DNA of 43,376 nt, from positions 1-43,376 of the forward strand of contig JACQWK010000685.1 of assembly GCA_016209525.1 (NCBI GenBank), read 5' to 3'. This document shows positions 1 to 7,352 of this stretch, in pieces. Numbering within the stretch: position 1 is the stretch's first letter; every line of letters begins with the position of its first letter. Under the pieces are notes generated by a model, which was given only the letters and a program-made list of their open reading frames with translations, was not told the DNA's origin and did no database searches. This DNA comes from Verrucomicrobiota bacterium. GTDB lineage: Bacteria > Verrucomicrobiota > Verrucomicrobiia > Limisphaerales > SIBE01. Position numbers and translations under genes: made by a program.

Positions 1-49
1 GGACACTCCTGTCCGAAAAACCTCCGAAAATGTGCGGACAGGAGTGTCC
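1..49. repeat. Inverted repeat, 15-bp arms
   Basis: Positions 1-15 and 35-49 are exact reverse complements (arm ggacactcctgtccg) around a 19-base loop. The hairpin probably extends past the window start. The GGACA/TGTCC core recurs in the hairpin at 7192-7213, so it may belong to a dispersed palindrome family. Apart from this and the next repeat, bases 1-329 hold no gene I can support. Confidence 0.75.
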
Positions 50-214
50 GCCTTACGGTCACGCACCGCGCCTGTTGCCAAAATGCGAATAGCTGCAATT
101 CTCCGATCAATGTCCGATAACGCGGGCCAGCCGAGTTCCAAACGGAAAAGACCCCATAGGCTGATGGTCACTGTCCCCATTGCCTGGAATCCTCGAGGGC
201 TGCGCACATTGTTG

Positions 215-291
215 GGTGGGGCGAGACTCCGGTCGAGCCCTGACTTTCTTGCCGGCAAAAATGCCAGGGCTCGACAGAGTCTCGCCTCACC
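215..291. repeat. Palindromic interspersed repeat, family A copy 1
   Basis: A 77-base palindrome: the left arm holds gcgagactccggtcgagccc and the right arm holds its near complement, ending gagtctcgcctcacc. A second copy with the same arms and the same central 'tgactttctt' lies at 13228-13303. It sits downstream of the oxidase gene's stop codon. The size and symmetry suggest a REP- or MITE-type element. Confidence 0.8.
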
Positions 292-329
292 TTTTGGTGG
301 CGGCTTCGCCGCTTGGCGAAAGTTGCGGG

Positions 330-1466
330 TCACGCGCACTGAAGCCTGCCCATACCAAAGAGGCTGAGATCGAATTTTGATCGTCCCTTCATGACCAGGT
401 CCGCCAGCACTTCGCCAATGGCGCTTGAGAACTTGAATCCGTGGCCCGAACAAGGACTGGCCACGAGAACTTGCGGATACTGAGGGTGCGCATCGATGAG
501 GAAATGGCGATCGGGCGTATTAGTGTACATGCAGACCACGGCCGAACGCAGTGGGCCATCTGCCTTGGGAAGAAACTTTTTCACGAGGCAGCGCATGGAT
601 TCGGTCTCGTCCGGCTTAACGTCGCGATCGATTGCCTCGGGCGAGGTGAGCTTCCCTTCGTGGTGGCCGGCAACTTTCACTCCTTCGCCGAGGTCCGGAA
701 AGCCATAGAAAAAGCGTCCGTTCTCGTGTTCCCACAGATGAACAGGACACCGGGCTGGACTGAAATCATCACACGCGCAAACCGGGTCAAACCAAAACTG
801 CACCTGACGCTCGACGGTGAGCGGCAGTTTGAGATCCGGAACCAGAGCGCAGAGCCAACTGCCTGAAGTGAGGACCAGCCGCTCAGCGCGGTACTCGGCC
901 GAAGCGGTGCGCACCTGAACCAGACTCCCGTCCGACTCCCACCGCATGATTGGTTCATTCGTTCGGACAGTCGCACCACGTTTCTTGGCCAGATCGAGAT
1001 GGGTTTCAATGCACGCCTCCGGAAAGAGAATGCCGGCGCGGGGTTCCCACACCGCAGCCATCCCATCGTGCGGCTGAAGCCCGGGAAAGCGGCGGCGCAC
1101 GTCCGCCGCGGACAGGATTTCGTGGGTGAGCCGATGCTCCTCAGCGCTTTTCCGTGCGCCGCCAACGACCGTTCCCGACGGCGGGCCGATCATCAATCCT
1201 CCGGTTTGCAGGAGGAGACGGCGGCCAGATTCGGCTTCCAACTCGGCCCACAAATCATAGGCCCGTTTCACGAGCGGCACATACGCCGGGTGTTCGAAAT
1301 AGGCCTCGCGGATGATCCGCGTTTGGCCGTGAGAAGATCCCAAAGCATGCGGTGGCGCGAATCGGTCCAGCCCGAGCACCTTTTGTCCTCGTTTGGCCAA
1401 GTGGTAGCAAGCAGCACTCCCCATTGCGCCCAATCCGGCGACAATGACGTGAAACGTCGCAGCCAT
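330..1466 (-). CDS. Monomeric sarcosine / N-methyl-amino-acid oxidase (MSOX/MTOX family)
   Basis: This is a flavoenzyme that oxidatively demethylates N-methyl amino acids such as sarcosine or N-methyltryptophan, giving the amino acid, formaldehyde and H2O2. The 378 residues match the family's usual 370-390. The N-terminus has the FAD-binding GxGxxG motif (GLGAMGS, residues 11-17). Cys312 in 'VVCMYTNTPDR' is at the position of the cysteine that covalently binds FAD in this family, and 'GHGFKFSSAIGEVLADL' near the C-terminus is the typical second FAD segment. The start at 1466 leaves no room before the GxGxxG fold, so it is probably right. It is divergent from the aminotransferase at 1582, with 115 bases between starts, and the two may share a regulatory region. 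Both enzymes could act in glycine/glyoxylate metabolism. The exact substrate cannot be read from sequence. Confidence 0.88.
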   Translation of the reverse strand: MAATFHVIVAGLGAMGSAACYHLAKRGQKVLGLDRFAPPHALGSSHGQTRIIREAYFEHPAYVPLVKRAYDLWAELEAESGRRLLLQTGGLMIGPPSGTVVGGARKSAEEHRLTHEILSAADVRRRFPGLQPHDGMAAVWEPRAGILFPEACIETHLDLAKKRGATVRTNEPIMRWESDGSLVQVRTASAEYRAERLVLTSGSWLCALVPDLKLPLTVERQVQFWFDPVCACDDFSPARCPVHLWEHENGRFFYGFPDLGEGVKVAGHHEGKLTSPEAIDRDVKPDETESMRCLVKKFLPKADGPLRSAVVCMYTNTPDRHFLIDAHPQYPQVLVASPCSGHGFKFSSAIGEVLADLVMKGRSKFDLSLFGMGRLQCA

Positions 1467-1581
1467 GTCTGCACGCTTCTACGGGAAGCGAGCGACGCTG
1501 TCCAGAGCGAGGAAAGTGATCCGCGAATCCTCGGAAATCAAATTCGTTGCCCGTGTCCGGAACGCAGCCTATGCTCCGCGC

Positions 1582-2742
1582 ATGCAAATACCGGCCGCAT
1601 TTCAACCGCCGCCCCGGCTCCTTATGGGACCTGGGCCAAGCAACGTCGCTCCATCGGTTCTGCAGGCGATGTCGCGTCCGCTAGTCGGGCATCTGGACCC
1701 GGCGTTCGTCGGCATGATGGAAGAGATCAAAACGATGCTGCGCGAGGTCTTCCAAACTCGGAACGAGATGACTTTCCCAGTGAGCGGCACCGGAAGCGCC
1801 GGGATGGAATTCTGCTTGGTGAACTTGATCGAACCCGGGGACGAGGTCGTGATCGGCGTGAACGGAGTATTTGGCACCCGCATGGTCGATGTGGCCGAAC
1901 GCTGCGGAGCCCGAGTCATCAAGGTGGAGGCTACCTGGGGCCGGATCATCGAGCCACAACAGATCGCCGACACGCTCAAACAGTCGCGGCCGAAACTCGT
2001 GGCCGTGGTCCATGCTGAGACGTCCACCGGGGCGCTCACGCCGGTCGAGGAAATCTCGCGCCTGGCTCACAACGCGGGAGCGCTCTTCATGCTCGACACG
2101 GTGACCTCGCTCGGCGGGTGCGCGGTGAAGATCGACGATTGGCAAGTGGATGCGGTGTACAGCGGGACGCAGAAGTGCTTGAGCTGCCCGCCTGGCCTGG
2201 CTCCGGTGTCATTTAGCAAGCAGGCCGTGGAAGTCGCGAATCGGCGGAAGACGAAGGTTCAAAGTTGGTATTTGGATGTAAATCTGCTCGGTTCGTATTG
2301 GGGGCAGGACAGGGTTTACCATCACACGGCGCCCATCACCATGAATTATGCCCTCCACGAAGCGCTCCGTTTGGTGTTGGAAGAAGGATTGGAACGTCGC
2401 TGGCAACGGCATCGAACCAATCACGAAGCGTTGAAAGCCGGACTGGCCAAGCTCGGGCTGCAGTTGGCCGCACAGGAGGGACATCGCCTTTGGCAGTTGA
2501 ACACAGTGACCGTGCCGGAGGGCATCGACGAGGCGTCGGTGAGGAAGCGTCTGCTTTCCGATTTCAACATCGAGGTCGGCGCCGGACTTGGTCCGCTGAA
2601 AGGGAAGATTTGGCGGGTTGGTCTCATGGGCGAGACATCAACGCGAGAGAATGTGAAGGCATTTCTGAGGGCGTTGAGCCAATTGCTGAAAGAGAGCGGG
2701 AAACGCGTGGATGTGGAAGCGGTTCTGGCCGCTGCCTCCTGA
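1582..2742 (+). CDS. Class V PLP aminotransferase, serine/alanine-glyoxylate type
   Basis: Likely transfers an amino group from alanine or serine to glyoxylate, giving glycine. The frame is open from 1465, but the family's conserved N-terminus ('LLMGPGPSNV', 'RPLVGHLDP') starts just after the ATG at 1582, giving 386 residues, normal for the family. The substrate-binding GPGP motif is near residues 16-19. The PLP lysine is Lys198 in 'YSGTQKCLSCPPGL', and 'HAETSTG' followed by 'LDTVTSLGG' form the cofactor pocket. The C-terminal 'EVGAGLGPLKGKIWRVGLMG' is characteristic of this subgroup. It is divergent from the amine oxidase at 330-1466. I cannot separate alanine-glyoxylate from serine-glyoxylate or serine-pyruvate activity by eye. 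Confidence 0.9.
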   Translation: MQIPAAFQPPPRLLMGPGPSNVAPSVLQAMSRPLVGHLDPAFVGMMEEIKTMLREVFQTRNEMTFPVSGTGSAGMEFCLVNLIEPGDEVVIGVNGVFGTRMVDVAERCGARVIKVEATWGRIIEPQQIADTLKQSRPKLVAVVHAETSTGALTPVEEISRLAHNAGALFMLDTVTSLGGCAVKIDDWQVDAVYSGTQKCLSCPPGLAPVSFSKQAVEVANRRKTKVQSWYLDVNLLGSYWGQDRVYHHTAPITMNYALHEALRLVLEEGLERRWQRHRTNHEALKAGLAKLGLQLAAQEGHRLWQLNTVTVPEGIDEASVRKRLLSDFNIEVGAGLGPLKGKIWRVGLMGETSTRENVKAFLRALSQLLKESGKRVDVEAVLAAAS

Positions 2743-2871
2743 AGGCCCAGCCTGCCCGCGTCGTGGTAGACGAGTTCCACCAGGTCCCTGATATGGCGAA
2801 TAACGTCCAACGTTCAACACTCAACGCTCAATGTTCAAAGGACCCATTCGTTGAGAGTTGAAAGTTGCACA

Positions 2872-2900
2872 TTGACTTGATTTGCCGCAGGTCCTAGAAG
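2872..2900 (+). promoter_or_regulatory. Possible sigma-70-like promoter for the pseudopilin gene
   Basis: TTGACT at 2872-2877, a 17-base spacer, then TAGAAG at 2895-2900. The predicted transcript would start near 2907, giving a leader of about 27 bases with GGAACG upstream of the ATG at 2934. The -10 box matches consensus at four of six positions, so this is only a candidate. Confidence 0.35.
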
Positions 2901-2933
2901 GTAGTCAGCGCTGTTTAAACGGAACGATTCGTC

Positions 2934-3806
2934 ATGAAAGCAACCAAGTCCGCGCGTTTCGCTGTCCGTCGTCCGTGGCAAGGCCCTTCTCTTGGTTTCA
3001 CCTTGATTGAACTGCTGGTCGTGATCGCGATTATCGCCATCCTTGCCGGCATGCTCCTGCCCTCCTTGGCGAAGTCGAAGGCCAAAGCTCATGGAATCAA
3101 ATGCATGAGCAATTTACGCCAATTGCAGTTAGCCTGGCATTTCTACGCCGACGACAATCATGACAAGATCACTTCCTCCGCATACCTGAGGCCCGTGGAA
3201 CCGACCGCCTGGGTGGATGGATGGCTGGATTTCAATCCGGCGACGTCCGACAACACGAACACGGTGATTCTGCGAGACCCCAATCGTTCCAAATTCGCAT
3301 TATACCTGCAATCGGTCGAAGTCTATAAGTGTCCAGCCGACTACAGTTACGTGACCATCCGTGGCGCGCGGGTGTTGCGCGTTCGCAGCATGGGGATGAG
3401 CCAAGCGCTTGGCGGCCCGGGCGGGTGGCTCGCTCCTGGCAGTTACAACGAGGGGCAAAAGCGCTACCGAACTTACTACAAAACGGCCGACATGGTCGAT
3501 CCGCCCCCGGCCAAACTCTACGTCCTGCTCGATGAACATCCCGACAGCATCAATGCCGGAGGCTTCGCAAACCAAATGGTGGAAAACGCCGCCCAAGCCC
3601 GCATCATTGACTTTCCCGCCAGTTACCACAACGGTGCCGGCGGCATTTCGTTCGCCGATGGCCATGCCGAGATCAAAGTTTGGCGGGACTCGCGCACGAA
3701 ACCACCAGTGCGGAACAATAATAATCTGGCTTTGAACGTCGCATCCCCGAATAATCAGGACATGATTTGGCTGGCCGAACGAACTTCCAGCCGGCGGGAC
3801 AATTGA
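2934..3806 (+). CDS. Prepilin-type N-terminal methylation protein (type II pseudopilin-like)
   Basis: A 290-residue exported pseudopilin-like protein. The N-terminus is a classic class III signal: a basic leader, cleavage after Gly21 in '[12 protein letters not shown]', Glu at position +5 of the mature protein, and a hydrophobic helix ending '[17 protein letters not shown]'. A globular domain follows with '[19 protein letters not shown]', and the conserved '[16 protein letters not shown]' motif lies near residue 235. This architecture is expanded into large families in Verrucomicrobiota and Planctomycetota, where the role is mostly unknown. A prepilin peptidase would process it at the inner membrane; none is encoded here. 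It stands alone, with a possible promoter at 2872-2900. Confidence 0.88.
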   Translation: MKATKSARFAVRRPWQGPSLGFTLIELLVVIAIIAILAGMLLPSLAKSKAKAHGIKCMSNLRQLQLAWHFYADDNHDKITSSAYLRPVEPTAWVDGWLDFNPATSDNTNTVILRDPNRSKFALYLQSVEVYKCPADYSYVTIRGARVLRVRSMGMSQALGGPGGWLAPGSYNEGQKRYRTYYKTADMVDPPPAKLYVLLDEHPDSINAGGFANQMVENAAQARIIDFPASYHNGAGGISFADGHAEIKVWRDSRTKPPVRNNNNLALNVASPNNQDMIWLAERTSSRRDN

Positions 3807-4030
3807 AACTTTAACCTCAGCGGGGCGGCATCCCCATCGTTCCCAGGCGCCGGAAGGTTCAGACTTCGAATGAACCGGATGCGTTCAACGACAGCGCCGT
3901 CCCGTTGAGGTCTTCTTTTCTTCAAAGGCCGCTCCACGACCATGATACTTCGGAGACACGAACTGATTCTCATGAGCGATCAAGATGAGACAAGTCTCGC
4001 GATGACTTGCATGTCCGTCGGGCGTGAGAC

Positions 4031-4078
4031 AGCGGCGATCAATCGCGCGCACTCCAAACGCTGGCGCGACAGGTCCAA
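4031..4078. repeat. Dispersed repeat, family B copy 1
   Basis: The segment 'agcggcgatcaatcgcgcgc' followed by 'actccaaacgctggcgcg' recurs with few changes at 9959-10006. Similarity resumes weakly about 40-50 bases downstream (gtcgctgttg in both), so the full element may be about 100 bases. Confidence 0.7.
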
Positions 4079-4137
4079 GATCTCCAGTGAATAGTTAGTC
4101 TCGGAGGCAAGCGTCGCTGTTGTGCTATGCCCCCTGC

Positions 4138-4160
4138 GTAGGGCAGGCTTCCAGCCTGCC
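4138..4160. repeat. Short palindrome GGCAGGCT-tcc-AGCCTGCC
   Basis: Perfect 8-base arms (4142-4149 and 4153-4160) around a 3-base loop, preceded by 'gtag'. Related sequence occurs at 7001-7022 (gttgggcaggcttccatctg) and in both arms of the longer palindrome at 28311-28386, marking a dispersed family. Confidence 0.75.
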
Positions 4161-4223
4161 TCTCCTTCGATCCCATTCGGGCAGATTGGCGTTCACGCTC
4201 GGACGACCTGACCAATCACGCCG

Positions 4224-5228
4224 TCAGTAGGTGGCGAATGAAACTTTCTTTTGGAACTCCTCGACCTTCAAATCGCCCTTGGCGCAGGCATCCACGTCGG
4301 CCTTCTTCGCTCGGATGGTCAGGATCGTCTGGCCGTCCTGCGTTGCGCCGAAGGCTACACCGCCGGAACCTCCGACGATTCCTCCGGGGGCGGCAAAGAC
4401 ATTCACCTGGCGCAGGGGGGTGCGACCTGCTTCAACCTTCTTGACCGCCAGCGCAACCGGTCCGCTTTCTCGCCCAATCACCACGACCGTGATGAACTCC
4501 TCTGGCTTCAGATTGCGGATGTTGCTCGCGTTCTTGAGCGCGTCGATGAGGGACTCTTTCAGCCTCGACACTTTCTTCGCATCGTAGGCTTCCCGGATTT
4601 TATCCTTGGTCACGAAAAGCCTGGCAACAGCCGGACCGGTCTCTTTCGGACCATAGAGCTCCCGCCGGGCTTCGTCCCAAGCCGTGTCTTTGGATTCTTT
4701 CGCAGTCGCATCTTCCTTCGAAGGCTCAGGCGGCGGCAGGAGCGGAAACGGCACGTGGAGAGTGAACAGCGCGCCGTAACCATCGAGATAAAGATTTTGC
4801 ACCGAGGATTGGCCAGCCAGGTTCAGCGCTCGAATCTTCATTCCCATGGCCATCATGGCATCTTCCTCAATGTTGCTTTCCTTGAGAGCCTTCGTGAAGA
4901 TCCGCGACATCACGTTCAGGTCTTCTTCCAGGTTCGAGAGCATCTTCGAATCGGTCTCTCCGGAGCGAATGATCAACGAGCGTGGTTTAGCTTGGCCGCC
5001 CAAGAGTTCCCATTGAACATTTTCCACCGGCAGAGCACCCGCCTGATCGAGGGCCACGACATGAGGCACTCGATAAGCTTCCGCCGCGGGTATGGGTTGC
5101 ACGGCTGCTGTCGCAGGTGCTGCCGCCGCGGCGGGAAGGGCAGGGGAGGCCTCCTGAGCAAAGGCCGTTTGTCCTGCCAGGGCGAACATCGACGCGAACG
5201 AAGTGAGGGTTTGTGGGAGTAGTTTCAT
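4224..5228 (-). CDS. Exported protein of unknown function, sigma-factor operon
   Basis: A 334-residue protein I do not recognise. Residues 1-25 form a signal peptide ending in 'AFAQEA'. An Ala/Pro-rich linker follows ('SPALPAAAAAPATAAVQP'). The body has no motif I can assign; it includes a Pro-rich stretch 'PFPLLPPPEPSKED', a charged helical segment 'REAYDAKKVSRLKESLIDALKNA' and a Gly-rich turn 'APGGIVGGSGG'. It is the third gene behind an ECF sigma factor and its anti-sigma factor, about 165 bases after the latter with a palindromic repeat between. It may be the regulated or sensed envelope component of that system, but this is inference from position only. Confidence 0.7.
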   Translation of the reverse strand: MKLLPQTLTSFASMFALAGQTAFAQEASPALPAAAAAPATAAVQPIPAAEAYRVPHVVALDQAGALPVENVQWELLGGQAKPRSLIIRSGETDSKMLSNLEEDLNVMSRIFTKALKESNIEEDAMMAMGMKIRALNLAGQSSVQNLYLDGYGALFTLHVPFPLLPPPEPSKEDATAKESKDTAWDEARRELYGPKETGPAVARLFVTKDKIREAYDAKKVSRLKESLIDALKNASNIRNLKPEEFITVVVIGRESGPVALAVKKVEAGRTPLRQVNVFAAPGGIVGGSGGVAFGATQDGQTILTIRAKKADVDACAKGDLKVEEFQKKVSFATY

Positions 5229-5270
5229 ATTGTTTGTTCCTTTATTGAATTGTGGCCTTTCTGAAGCATG

Positions 5271-5368
5271 GGTGGAACGGGCTACCAGTCCGTTTTTGGC
5301 GGAAACTTGCCGCCAAAATGCCCAGCGGGCTGGTAGCCCGCCGCAACTGGCCCGTGGCCTGTTCCACC
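5271..5368. repeat. Long nested palindrome between anti-sigma gene and exported-protein gene
   Basis: Outer arms ggtggaac (5271-5278) and gttccacc (5361-5368), then inner arms 'cgggctaccagtccg' and 'cgggctggtagcccg', and an inner hairpin 'tggcggaaacttgccgcca'. It occupies most of the 165-base gap and could act as a transcript processing or attenuation element, but it looks like a mobile REP-type sequence. Confidence 0.75.
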
Positions 5369-5393
5369 CGGAAGTTGATTTTCAGACAGGCGC

Positions 5394-6080
5394 TCACGGT
5401 TCATCTTGAGTTCTGGAGCCTCCAGAGACCCGTCGTGGAGGAGTGTTGAAGCTCGCCAAGCGTACGAGTTGTTGTTCGTTGAGACGAAAGCCGTACTCCG
5501 CGAGGACCGCCATCGTTTCGGTGTCTCTTCGCAGCGTCGCGAGCTCGTCAGCCTGTCGAGTCAATCTTGTTTCAAATCTCTGAAATGCTTCGCGATAATT
5601 TGAAAGTAGTTCTTCTGTTTGCTCCGCGGATGCCGTCAAAGTTTGCGCCGCCAGAGCATCCATCCGGTCGATCAGTTGTTGCTTTTCGGCCGCCCAGGAG
5701 GCCTTCAGATCATCGACCAAAGTTTGTTCAATCTGTGCCGCCAATCGGTTCTGGACGGAGGTTCGGAGCGATTCTTCGATTCCAGCCCGCAAAGCTTCCA
5801 AATTTGCGGCTGGAACCGAGAATCGCCCGATACCATAACCCAGCCCGAAAGCGAACACCGCGGCGATCGCCCACTTGAACGCGGGCTGAGCCCATGAAAT
5901 CGAAGCCGAGCGATTGGGCAGCTTCCAAGCATCCAGGCCGCTCATTGCACTCTCCCATTCCGCGACGCTTTTCTGACACGCGGAACAACTGTCGAGATGC
6001 CGTTGGAAGTCGGTCTTTGCGGCTTTCGGAAGCTCATCGTAAAGGAAGGACATCCATTCTTCTCGTGTCGGATGCTTCAT
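5394..6080 (-). CDS. Membrane anti-sigma factor with zinc-finger (zf-HC2-like) domain
   Basis: Predicted to hold the ECF sigma factor encoded just upstream at the inner membrane. With the ATG at 6080 it has 228 residues and begins 'MKHPTREEWMSFLYDELP', the usual start of anti-sigma domains. The HxxxCxxC zinc motif is 'HLDSCSACQ' near residues 28-36. One transmembrane helix follows ('WAIAAVFAFGLGYGIGRF'), then a long Gln/Glu/Ala-rich periplasmic segment likely to be coiled coil. The open frame extends 11 codons upstream into a repeat, and the internal ATG fits the family better. The gap to the sigma gene is 40 bases, so the two are probably co-transcribed. The sensed signal is unknown. Confidence 0.85.
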   Translation of the reverse strand: MKHPTREEWMSFLYDELPKAAKTDFQRHLDSCSACQKSVAEWESAMSGLDAWKLPNRSASISWAQPAFKWAIAAVFAFGLGYGIGRFSVPAANLEALRAGIEESLRTSVQNRLAAQIEQTLVDDLKASWAAEKQQLIDRMDALAAQTLTASAEQTEELLSNYREAFQRFETRLTRQADELATLRRDTETMAVLAEYGFRLNEQQLVRLASFNTPPRRVSGGSRTQDEP

Positions 6081-6084
6081 ATTA

Positions 6085-6205
6085 AACAGTTCATAATTGA
6101 CTCGATTTGACACATGCCCCTCACCCCATCCCTCTCTCCATCCGAAGGGGAGAGGGTGTCGCTAGGACGGGTGAGGGGTGTCTGCTGCCTTCTGAACTCG
6201 TTAAT
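6085..6205. repeat. Palindromic MITE-like element, family D copy 1
   Basis: About 120 bases with core arms 'cccctcacccc' and 'gggtgagggg' and outer ends 'cagttcata' and 'ctgaactcgtt' that are roughly inverted. The same core and the same outer ends occur at 29967-30090, so the unit is longer than the hairpin alone. This copy overlaps the 3' end of the sigma-factor gene and supplies its stop codon and last ~28 codons. No transposase is visible. Confidence 0.75.
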
Positions 6206-6867
6206 AGGGCCGAGTTCTCCTCGATGCGTCTTTGGGGATTTCGTCCGGCGGAAGGTTGCTTTCCCGACAACACCGGAGTCAAAATCCGGCCAAGCTGAGT
6301 CAAGGCTTCCGCCATCCTTGATTTGACGGTTCCTTCTGGAATCTCCAGGACGGCCGCAATCTCTCGAAATTTCAAGTTTTCATAGTGCCTCAGAATCACG
6401 ACGATGCGATACGCCTCCGGGAGCTGGAGCAACGCGTCACGCACTAGCCTTGCCTGTTCCTCCTCCACCAACCGAGCGTCTGGCGTGAGTTCTTCGGCTC
6501 TCAGCTCGCCGTCTGCGTTGATCGGCTCTTCCGAGCCGTTGAGGGGAGTTTCGCCGCGACGTTTGACTCGGCGCAACTCGTCGTAGCAGAGGTTCAGCGC
6601 CACTCGCCAGAGAAAGGTCGAGAATCGGCCTCGCGGTTCGTATTCCTTCCGGCGGGCGAACACCCGGGCGAACGTTTCCTGGGCTAAGTCTTGTCCGCGA
6701 TGGATGTCGCCGGTCATCCTTGTGCAGAGCCGCTGGATGGGTCCTTCCCAGCGCCGCACCAGCTTGGCGAACGCCTCGGCGTCATCATGCATCTGGACCC
6801 GCCACATGGCTTGTTCATCCGTCACGGCGAACAACGCAGCGAATGGCGATAGCAGTGAATCGCTCAT
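6121..6867 (-). CDS. ECF-type RNA polymerase sigma factor
   Basis: A group 4 sigma-70 factor that would redirect RNA polymerase to envelope-response genes. Region 2 is clear at residues 33-103 ('GQDLAQETFARVFARR', then 'FSTFLWRVALNLCYDELRR'). Region 4 is at about 138-196 with the helix-turn-helix 'FREIAAVLEIPEGTVKSRM'. A typical ECF protein would end near residue 200; this one has about 50 extra residues, the last ~28 of which are encoded by the palindromic element at 6085-6205, an apparent readthrough tail. It heads a leftward unit with the anti-sigma gene (40-base gap). A 7-base inverted repeat at 6917-6933 upstream may be an operator. Confidence 0.92.
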   Translation of the reverse strand: MSDSLLSPFAALFAVTDEQAMWRVQMHDDAEAFAKLVRRWEGPIQRLCTRMTGDIHRGQDLAQETFARVFARRKEYEPRGRFSTFLWRVALNLCYDELRRVKRRGETPLNGSEEPINADGELRAEELTPDARLVEEEQARLVRDALLQLPEAYRIVVILRHYENLKFREIAAVLEIPEGTVKSRMAEALTQLGRILTPVLSGKQPSAGRNPQRRIEENSALLTSSEGSRHPSPVLATPSPLRMERGMG

Positions 6868-6916
6868 GCTTGGTCGGCGGCAAGGCTATCGGTCGGGTAT
6901 TTCATGCGTTCGAGTT

Positions 6917-6933
6917 CGTTCAATAGTTGAACG
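6917..6933. promoter_or_regulatory. Candidate operator: perfect 7-bp inverted repeat
   Basis: cgttcaa-tag-ttgaacg, perfect arms with a 3-base spacer, about 50 bases upstream of the sigma-factor start at 6867. Position and symmetry suit a dimeric repressor site. The bound protein is unknown, and chance occurrence is possible. Confidence 0.35.
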
Positions 6934-7191
6934 CATCAAAGGTCATTTTGGTTCGAGGAAACTTGTCAACAGATAGTGATTTAAAAGTCGGTTTGCCAAA
7001 GTTGGGCAGGCTTCCATCTGCCGCCGTTGGAGAATTTCATGGATTCTGGTGTCGCCCAAGTAAGTCACGAAGCGCCTGTTTCAGAGACACCAGATTCCCC
7101 TTCAAGACGCTGCACTTAAGCGCAAACTGTGATTCTCCCAGTCCGAGCGCTGATCCAGTCACTCCGAGCGTGCATTGTTTCACTCCGTTTC

Positions 7192-7213
7192 GCGCGGACA
7201 TGGCTGTCCGCGC
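7192..7213. repeat. GC-rich hairpin
   Basis: gcgcggaca-tggc-tgtccgcgc, perfect 9-base arms and a 4-base loop. It has no T-run, so it is unlikely to be an intrinsic terminator. The GGACA/TGTCC core links it to the palindrome at 1-49. Confidence 0.7.
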
Positions 7214-7352
7214 TCCAACTCGGCGTCATCGGCGTGTTCCGCGGGCATGCGCTCCGGTGATCGCCAAGTTCTGCGGATCAGAACGTTTGCGAAGTGAGTT
7301 TGTCTGATTAGTAGGATTCTAGTAAGCTTTGGAGAGACGATACACGTGGGCT

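Larger units (their letters stand above)
3807..4223. other. Gene-free stretch with dispersed repeats
   Basis: No convincing reading frame. It holds one copy of a repeat shared with 9959-10006 (at 4031-4078) and a GGCAGGCT palindrome (4138-4160). The first half (3807-4030) shows nothing recognisable. It lies between the pseudopilin end and the end of the leftward sigma-factor operon, so it is a convergent intergenic region. Confidence 0.6.
6868..7352. other. Divergent intergenic region between sigma factor and TPR gene
   Basis: 485 bases with no supportable gene. It must carry the promoters for both flanking genes. It holds the inverted repeat at 6917-6933, a GGGCAGGCTTCC repeat half-site at 7001-7022, and a strong GC hairpin at 7192-7213. 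I see no convincing paired -35/-10 boxes: the TTGACA read leftward at 6969-6964 lacks a good -10. Confidence 0.5.

Noticed and set aside
7329..7352. TTG start for the TPR protein
   Set aside because: The ATG at 7353 gives a more natural N-terminus; the extra eight residues show nothing conserved.
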